Source: Streptomyces sp. Act143 (GTDB lineage: Bacteria; Actinomycetota; Actinomycetes; Streptomycetales; Streptomycetaceae). Taken from it: 64,000 bases of DNA. A program made the position numbers and the translations under genes. Position 1 is the first letter of the stretch. The number at the start of each line of letters is the position of its first letter. Positions 8,182 through 16,467 of this stretch are shown here, in pieces. The notes under the pieces are model-generated. The model was not told where the DNA came from, ran no database searches, and saw only the letters and a program-made list of their open reading frames with translations. The stretch spans positions 5,534,924 through 5,598,923 of the forward strand of contig NZ_QFRX01000001.1 in assembly GCF_003143935.1 (NCBI RefSeq). Direction: 5' to 3'.

Positions 8182-10587
8182 ATGGCGGGGCTTTCTACCC
8201 CTCATCAGCTGGACCATCCCACCACCCTCGCAGCCGCGGTCCTGACCGACGACAACCGGATCATCATCTGGGTGATCGCCGCCGTCGCACTCGCCGCGCT
8301 CGTGGTCGCGGGCGTCCTGGTACGCCAGGTGCTCGCGGCGGGCGAGGGAACCGACAGCATGAAAAAGATCGCATCAGCCGTACAGGAAGGCGCCAACGCC
8401 TATCTGGCCCGGCAGTTGCGCACGCTCGGCGTATTTGCCGTCGTCGTGTTCTTCCTGCTCATGCTGCTGCCCGCGGACGACTGGAACCAGCGCGCCGGTC
8501 GATCCGTCTTCTTCTTGATCGGCGCGGCGTTCTCGGCGGCCACCGGTTATATCGGCATGTGGCTCGCCGTGCGCAGCAATGTGCGCGTTGCCGCGGCGGC
8601 ACGGGAAGCGACACCTGCGGAAGGTGAGCCCGAAAAAGATCTCACCGCCGTCTCGCACAAAGCAATGAAGATCGCTTTCCGTACGGGCGGCGTCGTCGGC
8701 ATGTTCACGGTGGGGCTCGGTCTGCTGGGCGCCTCCTGCGTGGTGCTGGTGTACGCGGCCGACGCGCCGAAGGTGCTCGAGGGCTTCGGACTCGGGGCCG
8801 CCCTGATCGCCATGTTCATGCGTGTCGGCGGCGGCATCTTCACCAAGGCCGCCGACGTCGGCGCCGACCTGGTCGGCAAGGTCGAGCAGGGCATTCCGGA
8901 GGACGACCCGCGCAATGCCGCGACCATCGCCGACAACGTGGGCGACAACGTCGGCGACTGCGCGGGCATGGCGGCCGACCTCTTCGAGTCGTACGCCGTG
9001 ACCCTGGTCGCCGCGCTGATCCTCGGCAAGGCGGCCTTCGGCGACTCCGGGCTCGCCTTCCCGCTGATCGTGCCCGCGATCGGTGTGCTGACCGCCATGA
9101 TCGGCATCTTCGCGGTGGCACCGCGCCGGTCCGACCGCAGTGGCATGTCCGCGATCAACCGGGGGTTCTTCATCTCCGCGGTGATCTCGCTCGCGCTGGT
9201 GGCCGCGGCCGTCTTCGCGTACCTGCCGTCGTCGTACGCCGATCTCGACGGCGTCACCGACGGGGCGATCTCCGGAAAGGACGGCGACCCGCGGATCCTC
9301 GCGCTCGTCGCGGTGGCGATCGGCATCCTGCTCGCCGCCGTCATCCAGCAGCTGACCGGCTACTTCACCGAGACCAACCGGCGCCCCGTCAAGGACATCG
9401 GCAAGACCTCGCTCACCGGCCCGGCCACCGTCGTCCTCGCCGGTATCTCCGTCGGTCTCGAATCGGCCGTCTACACCGCCCTGCTGATCGGCCTCGGCGT
9501 CTACGGGGCGTTTCTGCTCGGCGGTACGTCGATCATGCTGGCGCTGTTCGCGGTGGCGCTGGCCGGCACCGGTCTGCTCACCACGGTCGGTGTGATCGTC
9601 GCCATGGACACCTTCGGGCCGGTCTCCGACAACGCCCAGGGCATCGCCGAGATGTCCGGGGACGTCGAGGGCGCGGGCGCGCAGGTGCTCACCAACCTGG
9701 ACGCCGTCGGCAACACCACCAAGGCCATCACCAAGGGCATCGCCATCGCCACCGCCGTCCTGGCGGCGTCGGCGCTCTTCGGGTCATACCGTGACGCGAT
9801 CCTCACGGGCGCGCAGGACGTCGGGGAGAAGGTGTCCGGCGAGGGCGCCCCGATGAACCTGATGATGGACATCTCGCAGCCCAACAACCTCGTGGGCCTC
9901 ATCGCGGGCGCCGCGGTCGTCTTCCTCTTCTCCGGACTCGCCATCAACGCCGTGTCGCGGTCGGCGGGTTCCGTGGTCTACGAGGTGCGGCGGCAGTTCC
10001 GCGAGCGTCCCGGGATCATGGACTACAGCGAGAAGCCGGAGTACGGCAAGGTCGTGGACATCTGCACCCGGGACGCGCTCAGGGAACTGGCGACGCCCGG
10101 ACTGCTCGCCGTCATGGCGCCGATCTTCATCGGGTTCACGCTCGGTGTCGGCGCGCTCGGGGCGTATCTCGCGGGCGCGATCGGCGCGGGCACGCTCATG
10201 GCGGTGTTCCTCGCCAACTCCGGCGGTGCCTGGGACAACGCCAAGAAGCTCGTCGAGGACGGCCATCACGGCGGCAAGGGCAGCGAGGCCCACGCCGCGA
10301 CCGTCATCGGTGACACGGTCGGCGACCCCTTCAAGGACACCGCGGGGCCCGCGATCAACCCGCTGCTGAAGGTGATGAACCTCGTCTCGCTGCTCATCGC
10401 GCCCGCGGTCATCAAGTTCAGCTACGGCGACGACAAGAGCATCGGCGTCCGGATCGGGATCGCCCTGCTCTCGCTCGCCGTGATCGTCGGCGCGGTCTAT
10501 GTCTCCAAGCGGCGCGGTATCGCGGTGGGAGACGAGGAGAGTGCCAAGAAGGCGGCCAATTCGGCCGATCCCGCGGTGGTTCCGTAG
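8182..10587 (+). CDS. hppA: K+-independent proton-pumping inorganic pyrophosphatase
   Basis: 801 aa, membrane-integral with about 16 transmembrane helices. It hydrolyses cytoplasmic pyrophosphate and exports protons. The substrate-binding motif DVGADLVGKVEQGIPEDDPRN begins at about residue 225, followed by the paired DNVGDNVGDCAGMAADLFESY; the C-terminal copy NAKK...DTVGDPFKDTAGPAINPL is present. The sequence GNTTKA with Lys514 marks the K+-independent, H+-pumping subclass, where K+-dependent enzymes have Ala. The start ATG 8182 follows the ribosome site AAGGAGGACGA. The gene is monocistronic, flanked by hairpins on both sides, and matches SCO3547 in order. Confidence 0.97.
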   Translation: MAGLSTPHQLDHPTTLAAAVLTDDNRIIIWVIAAVALAALVVAGVLVRQVLAAGEGTDSMKKIASAVQEGANAYLARQLRTLGVFAVVVFFLLMLLPADDWNQRAGRSVFFLIGAAFSAATGYIGMWLAVRSNVRVAAAAREATPAEGEPEKDLTAVSHKAMKIAFRTGGVVGMFTVGLGLLGASCVVLVYAADAPKVLEGFGLGAALIAMFMRVGGGIFTKAADVGADLVGKVEQGIPEDDPRNAATIADNVGDNVGDCAGMAADLFESYAVTLVAALILGKAAFGDSGLAFPLIVPAIGVLTAMIGIFAVAPRRSDRSGMSAINRGFFISAVISLALVAAAVFAYLPSSYADLDGVTDGAISGKDGDPRILALVAVAIGILLAAVIQQLTGYFTETNRRPVKDIGKTSLTGPATVVLAGISVGLESAVYTALLIGLGVYGAFLLGGTSIMLALFAVALAGTGLLTTVGVIVAMDTFGPVSDNAQGIAEMSGDVEGAGAQVLTNLDAVGNTTKAITKGIAIATAVLAASALFGSYRDAILTGAQDVGEKVSGEGAPMNLMMDISQPNNLVGLIAGAAVVFLFSGLAINAVSRSAGSVVYEVRRQFRERPGIMDYSEKPEYGKVVDICTRDALRELATPGLLAVMAPIFIGFTLGVGALGAYLAGAIGAGTLMAVFLANSGGAWDNAKKLVEDGHHGGKGSEAHAATVIGDTVGDPFKDTAGPAINPLLKVMNLVSLLIAPAVIKFSYGDDKSIGVRIGIALLSLAVIVGAVYVSKRRGIAVGDEESAKKAANSADPAVVP

Positions 10588-10611
10588 GCGGTCTTACGAC
10601 AGCCTGCTCAC

Positions 10612-10651
10612 CGGGCGGGCGGTCGGCGCGCACAGGCGCGTCGCCCGCCCG
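10612..10651 (+). terminator. hairpin after hppA
   Basis: A 10-bp stem (10612-10621 with 10642-10651, CGGGCGGGCG/CGCCCGCCCG) with a 20-nt GC-rich loop that can fold further, followed by TTCTGTGTGTGTTC. It is positioned 25 nt after the hppA stop. Confidence 0.6.
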
Positions 10652-10799
10652 TTCTGTGTGTGTTCACGCCCTCACCGTGAGCCTTCTCTCGCTTGGTGCA
10701 AATGGATATAAAAGGGTTCTTTGCGGATGCCCGGCATGCGGCCGTGGTCCGTCCGGCGTGTATCTTCCGGGGCCGAGAGCCATGGAAGGGACCAATCCG

Positions 10800-11372
10800 G
10801 TGAACAAGAAGCTCGCGGCCGCACTGTCCGGCGGTGCGGTACTGGTACTGGCGCTGTCGGGATGCAGCAGCGACGACAACAACGACAAGCTGAACTCCTG
10901 GGCCAAGCAGGTCTGCGACGCCGTGCAGCCGCAGGCCAAGAAGATCGAGGCCGCCAACGCCGCGATCCAGAAGCAGACCTCGGACAACAGCAAGCCGGAG
11001 GACGTCCAGAAGACCGACTCGCAGGCCTTCCAGGACATGTCCGACGCCTACAAGGCGATCGGGGCCGCGGTCACCAAGGCGGGCGCGCCGGACGTCGACA
11101 ACGGCGAGAAGAAGCAGCAGGACGCGGTCAAGGAGCTCAACAGCATCTCCGCCTCCTACGCGTCCCTCAAGAAGCAGGTCGACGAACTCGACACCAAGGA
11201 CCAGGGCAAGTTCGCGGACGGCCTCAAGGACGTCGCGACCGAGCTCGACAAGCTGAGCACGAGCGGCAGCGACGCCCTCAAGACCCTCGAAGAGGGCGAC
11301 GTCGGCAAGGCGATGGCCGAGCAGGAGAGCTGCAAGAGCGCGTCCACCACGCCGTCGGCGACGAACGGCTGA
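10800..11372 (+). CDS. small secreted lipoprotein, unknown role
   Basis: 190 aa from GTG 10800, preceded by GAAGGGA (10785-10791). The signal peptide NKKLAAALSGGAVLVLALSGC ends in the lipobox LSGC, so the mature protein is lipid-anchored outside the membrane. The mature part is rich in Lys, Asp, Gln and Ala, predicted helical (SLKKQVDELDTKDQGKFADGLKDVATELDKL), with no motif I recognise. It has one further cysteine near residue 38 and one near the C-terminus. ATG 10782 would extend it by six residues. The position matches SCO3546. Confidence 0.85.
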   Translation: MNKKLAAALSGGAVLVLALSGCSSDDNNDKLNSWAKQVCDAVQPQAKKIEAANAAIQKQTSDNSKPEDVQKTDSQAFQDMSDAYKAIGAAVTKAGAPDVDNGEKKQQDAVKELNSISASYASLKKQVDELDTKDQGKFADGLKDVATELDKLSTSGSDALKTLEEGDVGKAMAEQESCKSASTTPSATNG

Positions 11373-11439
11373 CAGCCCGCCCCGCGTGACCCCGGCGCCG
11401 TAGGCACCGCCTGCGGCGCCGCATTGCGTCCACAATGGG

Positions 11440-12960
11440 GTGGTGAGTGACTCCAGCCTTGCCTCTCTGCCCTCCGCCGACCGCCCCGACGTCGCCGCCG
11501 CGCTGCGCGACGCTCTCCTGGGCGCCTCCTTCACCGCCGACGGCCTGCTCGAACTGCTCGGCGCCCCCGCGTACGCGGCGCTCGCGCGCAGCGAGACGGT
11601 GCCCGCGCTGCGGGCGACCCGTGGGGACAGCGTGCTGGAGGTGCTCGTACGGCTCTTCTTGCTCCAGCAGCCCGCGCTCCACGCGCGCGTGGCGGACGTA
11701 CTGCCCCTGGAGGCGTGTCTGGAGGCCGGGTGGCTGGTGGCCGCCGGCGCCGACGAAGTGGCCGCGACCGTGGACGTGCGGCCGTACGGCGGGCCCGCCG
11801 GCGAGGACTGGTTCATCGTGTCCGACCTCGGGTGCGCCGTCGGGGGCGCCGGGGGCATCGGCAGCCGTGACGAGGGCGTCGTCCTCGGCGTCGGCGGTGC
11901 CTCCACGACCCTCGCCGGGATCACCGTCCGCACGCCGGTCGGCTCCGCCCTCGATCTCGGGACCGGGTCCGGCATCCAGGCGCTGCACGCCACGCGGCAC
12001 GCCACGCGCGTGACGGCGACCGACCTCAACCCGCGCGCGCTGCACATCACCGCGCTGACGCTGGCGCTCTCCGGCGCCCCGGCGGCCGAGCTGCGGGAAG
12101 GCTCGCTGTTCGAGCCGGTCCGCGACGACGAGACCTACGACCTGATCGTCTCCAACCCGCCCTTCGTGATCTCGCCCGGTGCGCGGCTGACGTACCGCGA
12201 CGGCGGGATGGGCGGGGACGATCTGTGCCGGTCGCTCGTTCAGCAGGCGGGGGAACGGCTCAACGAGGGCGGGTTCGCGCAGTTCCTCGCCAACTGGCAG
12301 CACGTGGAGGGGGAGGACTGGCAGGACCGGCTCAGGTCGTGGGTGCCGCGCGGGTGCGACGCGTGGATCGTCCAGCGCGAGGTGCAGGACGTCACGCAGT
12401 ACGCCGAGCTGTGGCTGAGGGACGCCGGTGACCACCGCGGGGACCCGGCGGAGTACCAGGCGCTGTACGACGCCTGGCTGGACGAGTTCGAGGCGCGCAA
12501 GGTGAAGGCCGTCGGGTTCGGCTGGATCACCCTGCGGAAGACGGGGGCCGCCGTGCCCTCGGTCGTCGCGGAGGAGTGGCCGCACCCCGTCGAGCAGCCC
12601 CTCGGCGACACCGTGCGGGCGCACTTCGAGCGGCTCGACTATCTGCGGGCGCACGACGACGCGGCGCTGCTGGAAGGGCACTTCAAGCTCGCGCCGGAGA
12701 TCGTGCAGGAGCAGGTCGGGCTGCCCGGCGCCGAGGACCCGGAGCACGTGGTGCTGCGGCAGAACCGCGGCATGCGCCGGGCCACCAAGGTGGACACGGT
12801 GGGTGCGGGCTTCGCCGGGGTGTGCGACGGCTCGCTGAGCGCGGGGCGAATCCTGGACGCCATCGCGCAACTGGTGGGTGAGGACCCGGTGTTGCTGAGG
12901 GACCGCACGCCGGCGCAGATCCGGTTGCTGGTGGAGCAGGGGTTCCTGGAACCGGCGTGA
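11440..12960 (+). CDS. SAM-dependent methyltransferase with NPPF motif
   Basis: 506 aa. The central Rossmann methyltransferase domain has motif I ALDLGTGSGIQAL (about residue 170) and motif IV SNPPFVISPG (about 240). The NPPY/F motif is typical of enzymes that methylate planar nitrogen, such as N5-glutamine (PrmC/HemK-like) or N6-adenine enzymes; the target is unknown. N- and C-terminal regions are actinobacterial extensions. The start could be GTG 11440 or GTG 11443. It sits alone between the lipoprotein and the kinase. Confidence 0.85.
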   Translation: MVSDSSLASLPSADRPDVAAALRDALLGASFTADGLLELLGAPAYAALARSETVPALRATRGDSVLEVLVRLFLLQQPALHARVADVLPLEACLEAGWLVAAGADEVAATVDVRPYGGPAGEDWFIVSDLGCAVGGAGGIGSRDEGVVLGVGGASTTLAGITVRTPVGSALDLGTGSGIQALHATRHATRVTATDLNPRALHITALTLALSGAPAAELREGSLFEPVRDDETYDLIVSNPPFVISPGARLTYRDGGMGGDDLCRSLVQQAGERLNEGGFAQFLANWQHVEGEDWQDRLRSWVPRGCDAWIVQREVQDVTQYAELWLRDAGDHRGDPAEYQALYDAWLDEFEARKVKAVGFGWITLRKTGAAVPSVVAEEWPHPVEQPLGDTVRAHFERLDYLRAHDDAALLEGHFKLAPEIVQEQVGLPGAEDPEHVVLRQNRGMRRATKVDTVGAGFAGVCDGSLSAGRILDAIAQLVGEDPVLLRDRTPAQIRLLVEQGFLEPA

Positions 12961-13128
12961 GTGCGAAGCCTGCGCCCCGCGCGCACAACTGAGGCGCATG
13001 CGCCTGGTCTGACCTGATTGGTGAAGAAAAAGTCTCCTGTCAGTGGCACGTGCGAGGCTACCTTCGAGGGGCAGGCCCGATGCGTCCTCGGGGGAGGCGT
13101 ACCCGCTCGGGCCTCGGGGGGAGGCGTG

Positions 13129-15708
13129 ATGTCGGGGGAGACGCCGGATCAGGGTGAGGGCAGGGTCGTCGGCGGCCGCTACCGGCTGCTGCGGACACTC
13201 GGCGCGGGCGGCATGGGCCGTGTCTGGCTGGCCTACGACGACGAGTTGGCCTGCGAGGTCGCGCTGAAGGAGATCGCGCTCCCGGACGTGCCGATGGACG
13301 CGAGCGAGCCCGCGCAGCGCATCGCGCGGGCCCGCGCCGAGGCACGGCACGCGGCGCGGCTGCGCGGGCACCGCCATGTGGCGACGGTCCATGACGTGGT
13401 GGTGCACGAGGGGCTGCCCTGGATCGTCATGGAGTACGTGCCGGACGCGGTCGATCTCCAGGCGGTCGTACGGCGTTCGGGCCCGCTGCCGCCCGCCCAG
13501 GTGGCCCGCATCGGGCTGGCCGTGCTCGACGCGCTGACCGCGGGGCACCGGATCGGCATCCTCCACCGGGATGTGAAACCGGCCAACATCCTGCTGGGCT
13601 CGGACGCTTCGGGCGACCCGTACGCGCGCGTGCTGCTCACCGACTACGGCATCGCCCTGCAACCCGAGTCCCGCGAACCCCGGCTCACCGCCACGGCGGG
13701 CATCCTCGGCACGCCCGGTTACCTCGCGCCGGAACGCGCGCGGGGCGAGCCGCCGACACCGGCCGCGGATCTGTTCTCACTGGGCGCGACCCTGTACTGG
13801 GCCGTGGAGGGCCACGGCCCCTTCGACCGGCACGGCGACTACGCGACCCTGACCGCCCTGCTCGGGGAGGAGCCGACGGCACCGGTGCGGGCCGGTGAAC
13901 TGACGCCCGTGCTCCAGGGGTTGCTGGTCAAGGACCCGGTGCGCAGGTCGTCGCCGGAGACCGTGGCGCGGGGGCTGGAGCGGGTGGTGCGGGGAGCGTC
14001 GCCGACCTGGCCCGCGGCGGCGGGAGGGGCCGACGCCGCTGCCGGGCAGGCGGGGTTCGGCGCGACGCCGGGATTCGGGCCGCCCGCCGACGGGTTCGGT
14101 GCCGGCGAGGGGCGGGGAGGACAGCCGGTCGGCTCCGGTGCGGCTGCGGGAGGCGGGGCGGTGGACGGCCCACCGCCGGGGTACGTCGCGAGCACGTCAC
14201 CGGGGTGGGGCGCCGGTGGTGGTGCCGGTGGCGTGGGGCCCGGGGCGCCGCAGACGCCGGGCACCCCGCAGACACCGGGCGTCCCGGGCGCCTTCGACGT
14301 GCCGGGTACCCTGCAGACGCCCGGGACACCGCAGGCACCCGGGGTGCCGCAGGCGCCGGGCACGCCGCAGACTCCGGGCACACCGGGCGGGCCCTTCACG
14401 CCGGGTGCCCCGCAGGCGCCCCACACTCCGGGGGCCGCGTCCGACGGGGGCGGGGCGGCCACGCCCGGTGGGGCGCCGGGGGCGGCGTACGGCCCATGGC
14501 GGCAGAGCGCCGCCGCGCAGCAGCAGCCCGCGCCCGAACCCGGCAACCCCTACGCGCAGGGCCCCTACGGGAGCGGTGGCTCCGCGCCCTACGGCCCTTA
14601 CGCGGGAAGCAGCGGCCCGTCGCCGTACGGGAACAGTCCGACGCCGCCCTACGCGGGCGGCCCGACGCCGCCGTACGGGGGCAACCCCTCTGTCGCCGCA
14701 AGCCCCACCCAGCCCTACGCCGGCGGCACTTCCGGTGCCGGCTGGGCCACCGGCGGGCCGGGGGCTCCTGGTGCGGGGCCGCCCGCTCCGCCCGGCCGCG
14801 ACGACAGCGGCAAGAAGCGGCTCGCCCTGATCGCGCTCGTCGTGGCCGCCGTCCTCGTCGTCGCCGGCGGCACGTGGTTCGCCCTCTCGCTGACCGGCGG
14901 GGACGACGGCGGTGACAACAACACCACGGCCAGCAAGCCGCCCACCTCCAGCGTGCCCAGGACCTCAGCGCCGCCGACCGGGCCCGTGCTGCCGTACGGC
15001 GATGTCGTCGGACTCAGCAAGCCGCTGGAGACCGGGGACTGCGTACAGGCGGTCTGGTCGGGGACGCCGTTCAAGTCGGAGCCGAACCTCGGCGTGGTCG
15101 ACTGCGCCGAGGACTGGCCGGACGGACAGGTCGTCGCGGTCGACACCGCCACCGACTACGCCGACGCGCGCGCGTCGGGCGCCCAGCGCTGCGCGAACCA
15201 GACACGCGCGGTCGTCGACGCCCTGCCCGACGCGGCGGTCTACGCCGTAGTGCCGACGAAGGCGGGGTTCACCGCGGCGAACAGCGGTACGGCATGTCTT
15301 GTACTGGGCCGCCATGCGGCGATCGGCGGTGAGGTCGGCCGGCTGCGCGACGAGGGCACGCGGCTGTGGGTCGGTCAGATGAGCATCGGCGACTGCTGGA
15401 TCTACGAAGAGCAGGACGAGGGCTACAACGCCCCGCTGACCGACTGCGTGAAACCCCACACCGACCAGGTCATAGGCGTCGTTCAAGCACCCGCGGAAAT
15501 GACCTACGAGAAAGCCACTGACAACGCGACCAAGCTGTGCGGCAACAAATTCGAGTCGACCTGGGCGCCGGGATCGGAGCGCACCGTGTACGGCTGGGTG
15601 GCCGACGAGGACGACTGGAACAAGGGGTTCAAGAAGGCCGTGTGCACGGTGAGCCGTGCCGACGGGGAGAAGACGACCGGAAAGATACCCGCGCCCGGCT
15701 CGGTCTGA
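13129..15708 (+). CDS. membrane Ser/Thr protein kinase with extracellular septum-formation-like repeats
   Basis: 859 aa from ATG 13129 (ribosome site GGGGGGAGG just upstream). The kinase domain spans about residues 15-285: glycine loop GAGGMGRVW, VALKEI lysine, HRDVKPANIL catalytic loop, activation segment TDYGIAL with DYG in place of DFG, and TPGYLAPE. A Pro/Gly/Thr-rich linker (about 290-555) contains tandem TPGTPQ-type units. One transmembrane helix lies at about 563-588. The extracellular part has two similar cysteine-bearing repeats, ETGDCVQAVW...VDCAEDWPDGQ...CANQ and SIGDCWIYEE...TDCVKPHTDQ...LCGN, resembling the septum-formation domain. It is a PknB-class sensor kinase. Confidence 0.93.
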   Translation: MSGETPDQGEGRVVGGRYRLLRTLGAGGMGRVWLAYDDELACEVALKEIALPDVPMDASEPAQRIARARAEARHAARLRGHRHVATVHDVVVHEGLPWIVMEYVPDAVDLQAVVRRSGPLPPAQVARIGLAVLDALTAGHRIGILHRDVKPANILLGSDASGDPYARVLLTDYGIALQPESREPRLTATAGILGTPGYLAPERARGEPPTPAADLFSLGATLYWAVEGHGPFDRHGDYATLTALLGEEPTAPVRAGELTPVLQGLLVKDPVRRSSPETVARGLERVVRGASPTWPAAAGGADAAAGQAGFGATPGFGPPADGFGAGEGRGGQPVGSGAAAGGGAVDGPPPGYVASTSPGWGAGGGAGGVGPGAPQTPGTPQTPGVPGAFDVPGTLQTPGTPQAPGVPQAPGTPQTPGTPGGPFTPGAPQAPHTPGAASDGGGAATPGGAPGAAYGPWRQSAAAQQQPAPEPGNPYAQGPYGSGGSAPYGPYAGSSGPSPYGNSPTPPYAGGPTPPYGGNPSVAASPTQPYAGGTSGAGWATGGPGAPGAGPPAPPGRDDSGKKRLALIALVVAAVLVVAGGTWFALSLTGGDDGGDNNTTASKPPTSSVPRTSAPPTGPVLPYGDVVGLSKPLETGDCVQAVWSGTPFKSEPNLGVVDCAEDWPDGQVVAVDTATDYADARASGAQRCANQTRAVVDALPDAAVYAVVPTKAGFTAANSGTACLVLGRHAAIGGEVGRLRDEGTRLWVGQMSIGDCWIYEEQDEGYNAPLTDCVKPHTDQVIGVVQAPAEMTYEKATDNATKLCGNKFESTWAPGSERTVYGWVADEDDWNKGFKKAVCTVSRADGEKTTGKIPAPGSV

Positions 15709-15860
15709 GCCCGGTCGCGTCCGGTGGGGCAGGAACGGGCCCGGCGTCCCGCGCCCCCGTCGGTCCCGCGTTCACCTCGGGTTCGCCTGGCCGCCGCCCA
15801 CGCGTGCCAACCTCCATGCCCGAGGCACGTGCGGTCGGGAGAAAAGGGGCACGGGGAGCC

Positions 15861-16058
15861 ATGGAGAGCGGACCGGCGATCTTCGCCGGATCGGTGTTCG
15901 CGCTGTTCGGAGCCGGGCTGCTGACGTGGACCGTGGTCCGCGTACGGCACCGGGAGCCGGTGGCGCACGGTGTGAGCCCGGTCGCATCGGCGACCCTCGC
16001 GAGCTGTGCCGCGGTGATCGCGCTCGTGGTCGGCGCATGGTGCTTCACCCGCCTGTGA
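15861..16058 (+). CDS. small two-helix membrane protein
   Basis: 65 aa from ATG 15861 behind ACGGGGAGCC. There are two hydrophobic segments (about residues 5-27 and 41-62) separated by a short basic loop (VRVRHREPVAHG). No motif is recognised. It lies between the kinase and topA, where S. coelicolor also has small genes. ATG 15816 (MPEARAVGRKGARGA) is an alternative start. Confidence 0.6.
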   Translation: MESGPAIFAGSVFALFGAGLLTWTVVRVRHREPVAHGVSPVASATLASCAAVIALVVGAWCFTRL

Positions 16059-16467
16059 CGACCATGAAAAGGCCGAGGTCCCGGTAATTGGGAGGGGGCC
16101 CTCCACTAAGGCTCGAAATGGCCGGTGGGTACTCCGGGCGGCAGGAATGGCGGTAGTCGGGTTACCGTTCGAGTGGCCGTTGCGGGCTTTTCCCGTTTGA
16201 CACGGGGGCGGGATGTACCGTCACACTCCGCAGCGTCACCATGACCCGACCCCGGGGTCAAGCGACCCCGGGGAGGTGCAGGCACGTCCCCACGCCGCCC
16301 GGCACGCACTCTCGCCGCACCGGTCGAAGGCCCGAGTAGCTCCGCTACGAGGACCTCCCACCGGCACACCGAGAGCACGCACCGAACGACGCGGAAACGC
16401 ACCTGCTCCTCCCCGGAGCCGCCTGCGCCTGGGGAGGCCCCAGCGTCGACCGGAGAGAAGAGCGAAG
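16059..16467 (+). promoter_or_regulatory. 409-nt leader of topA
   Basis: No convincing gene. A TTGACA hexamer lies at 16197-16202 without a clear -10 at the right distance. A perfect inverted repeat (CCCCGGGGTC, 16250-16259, with GACCCCGGGG, 16264-16273) would form a 10-bp hairpin with a 4-nt loop in the leader. topA in Streptomyces is supercoiling-regulated; whether this element takes part is unknown. Confidence 0.4.

Noticed and set aside
16197..16221. TTGACA at 16197 with TACCGT as the topA promoter
   Set aside because: The spacing is only 13 bp and no acceptable -10 occurs at 17-18 bp; kept only as part of the leader description.
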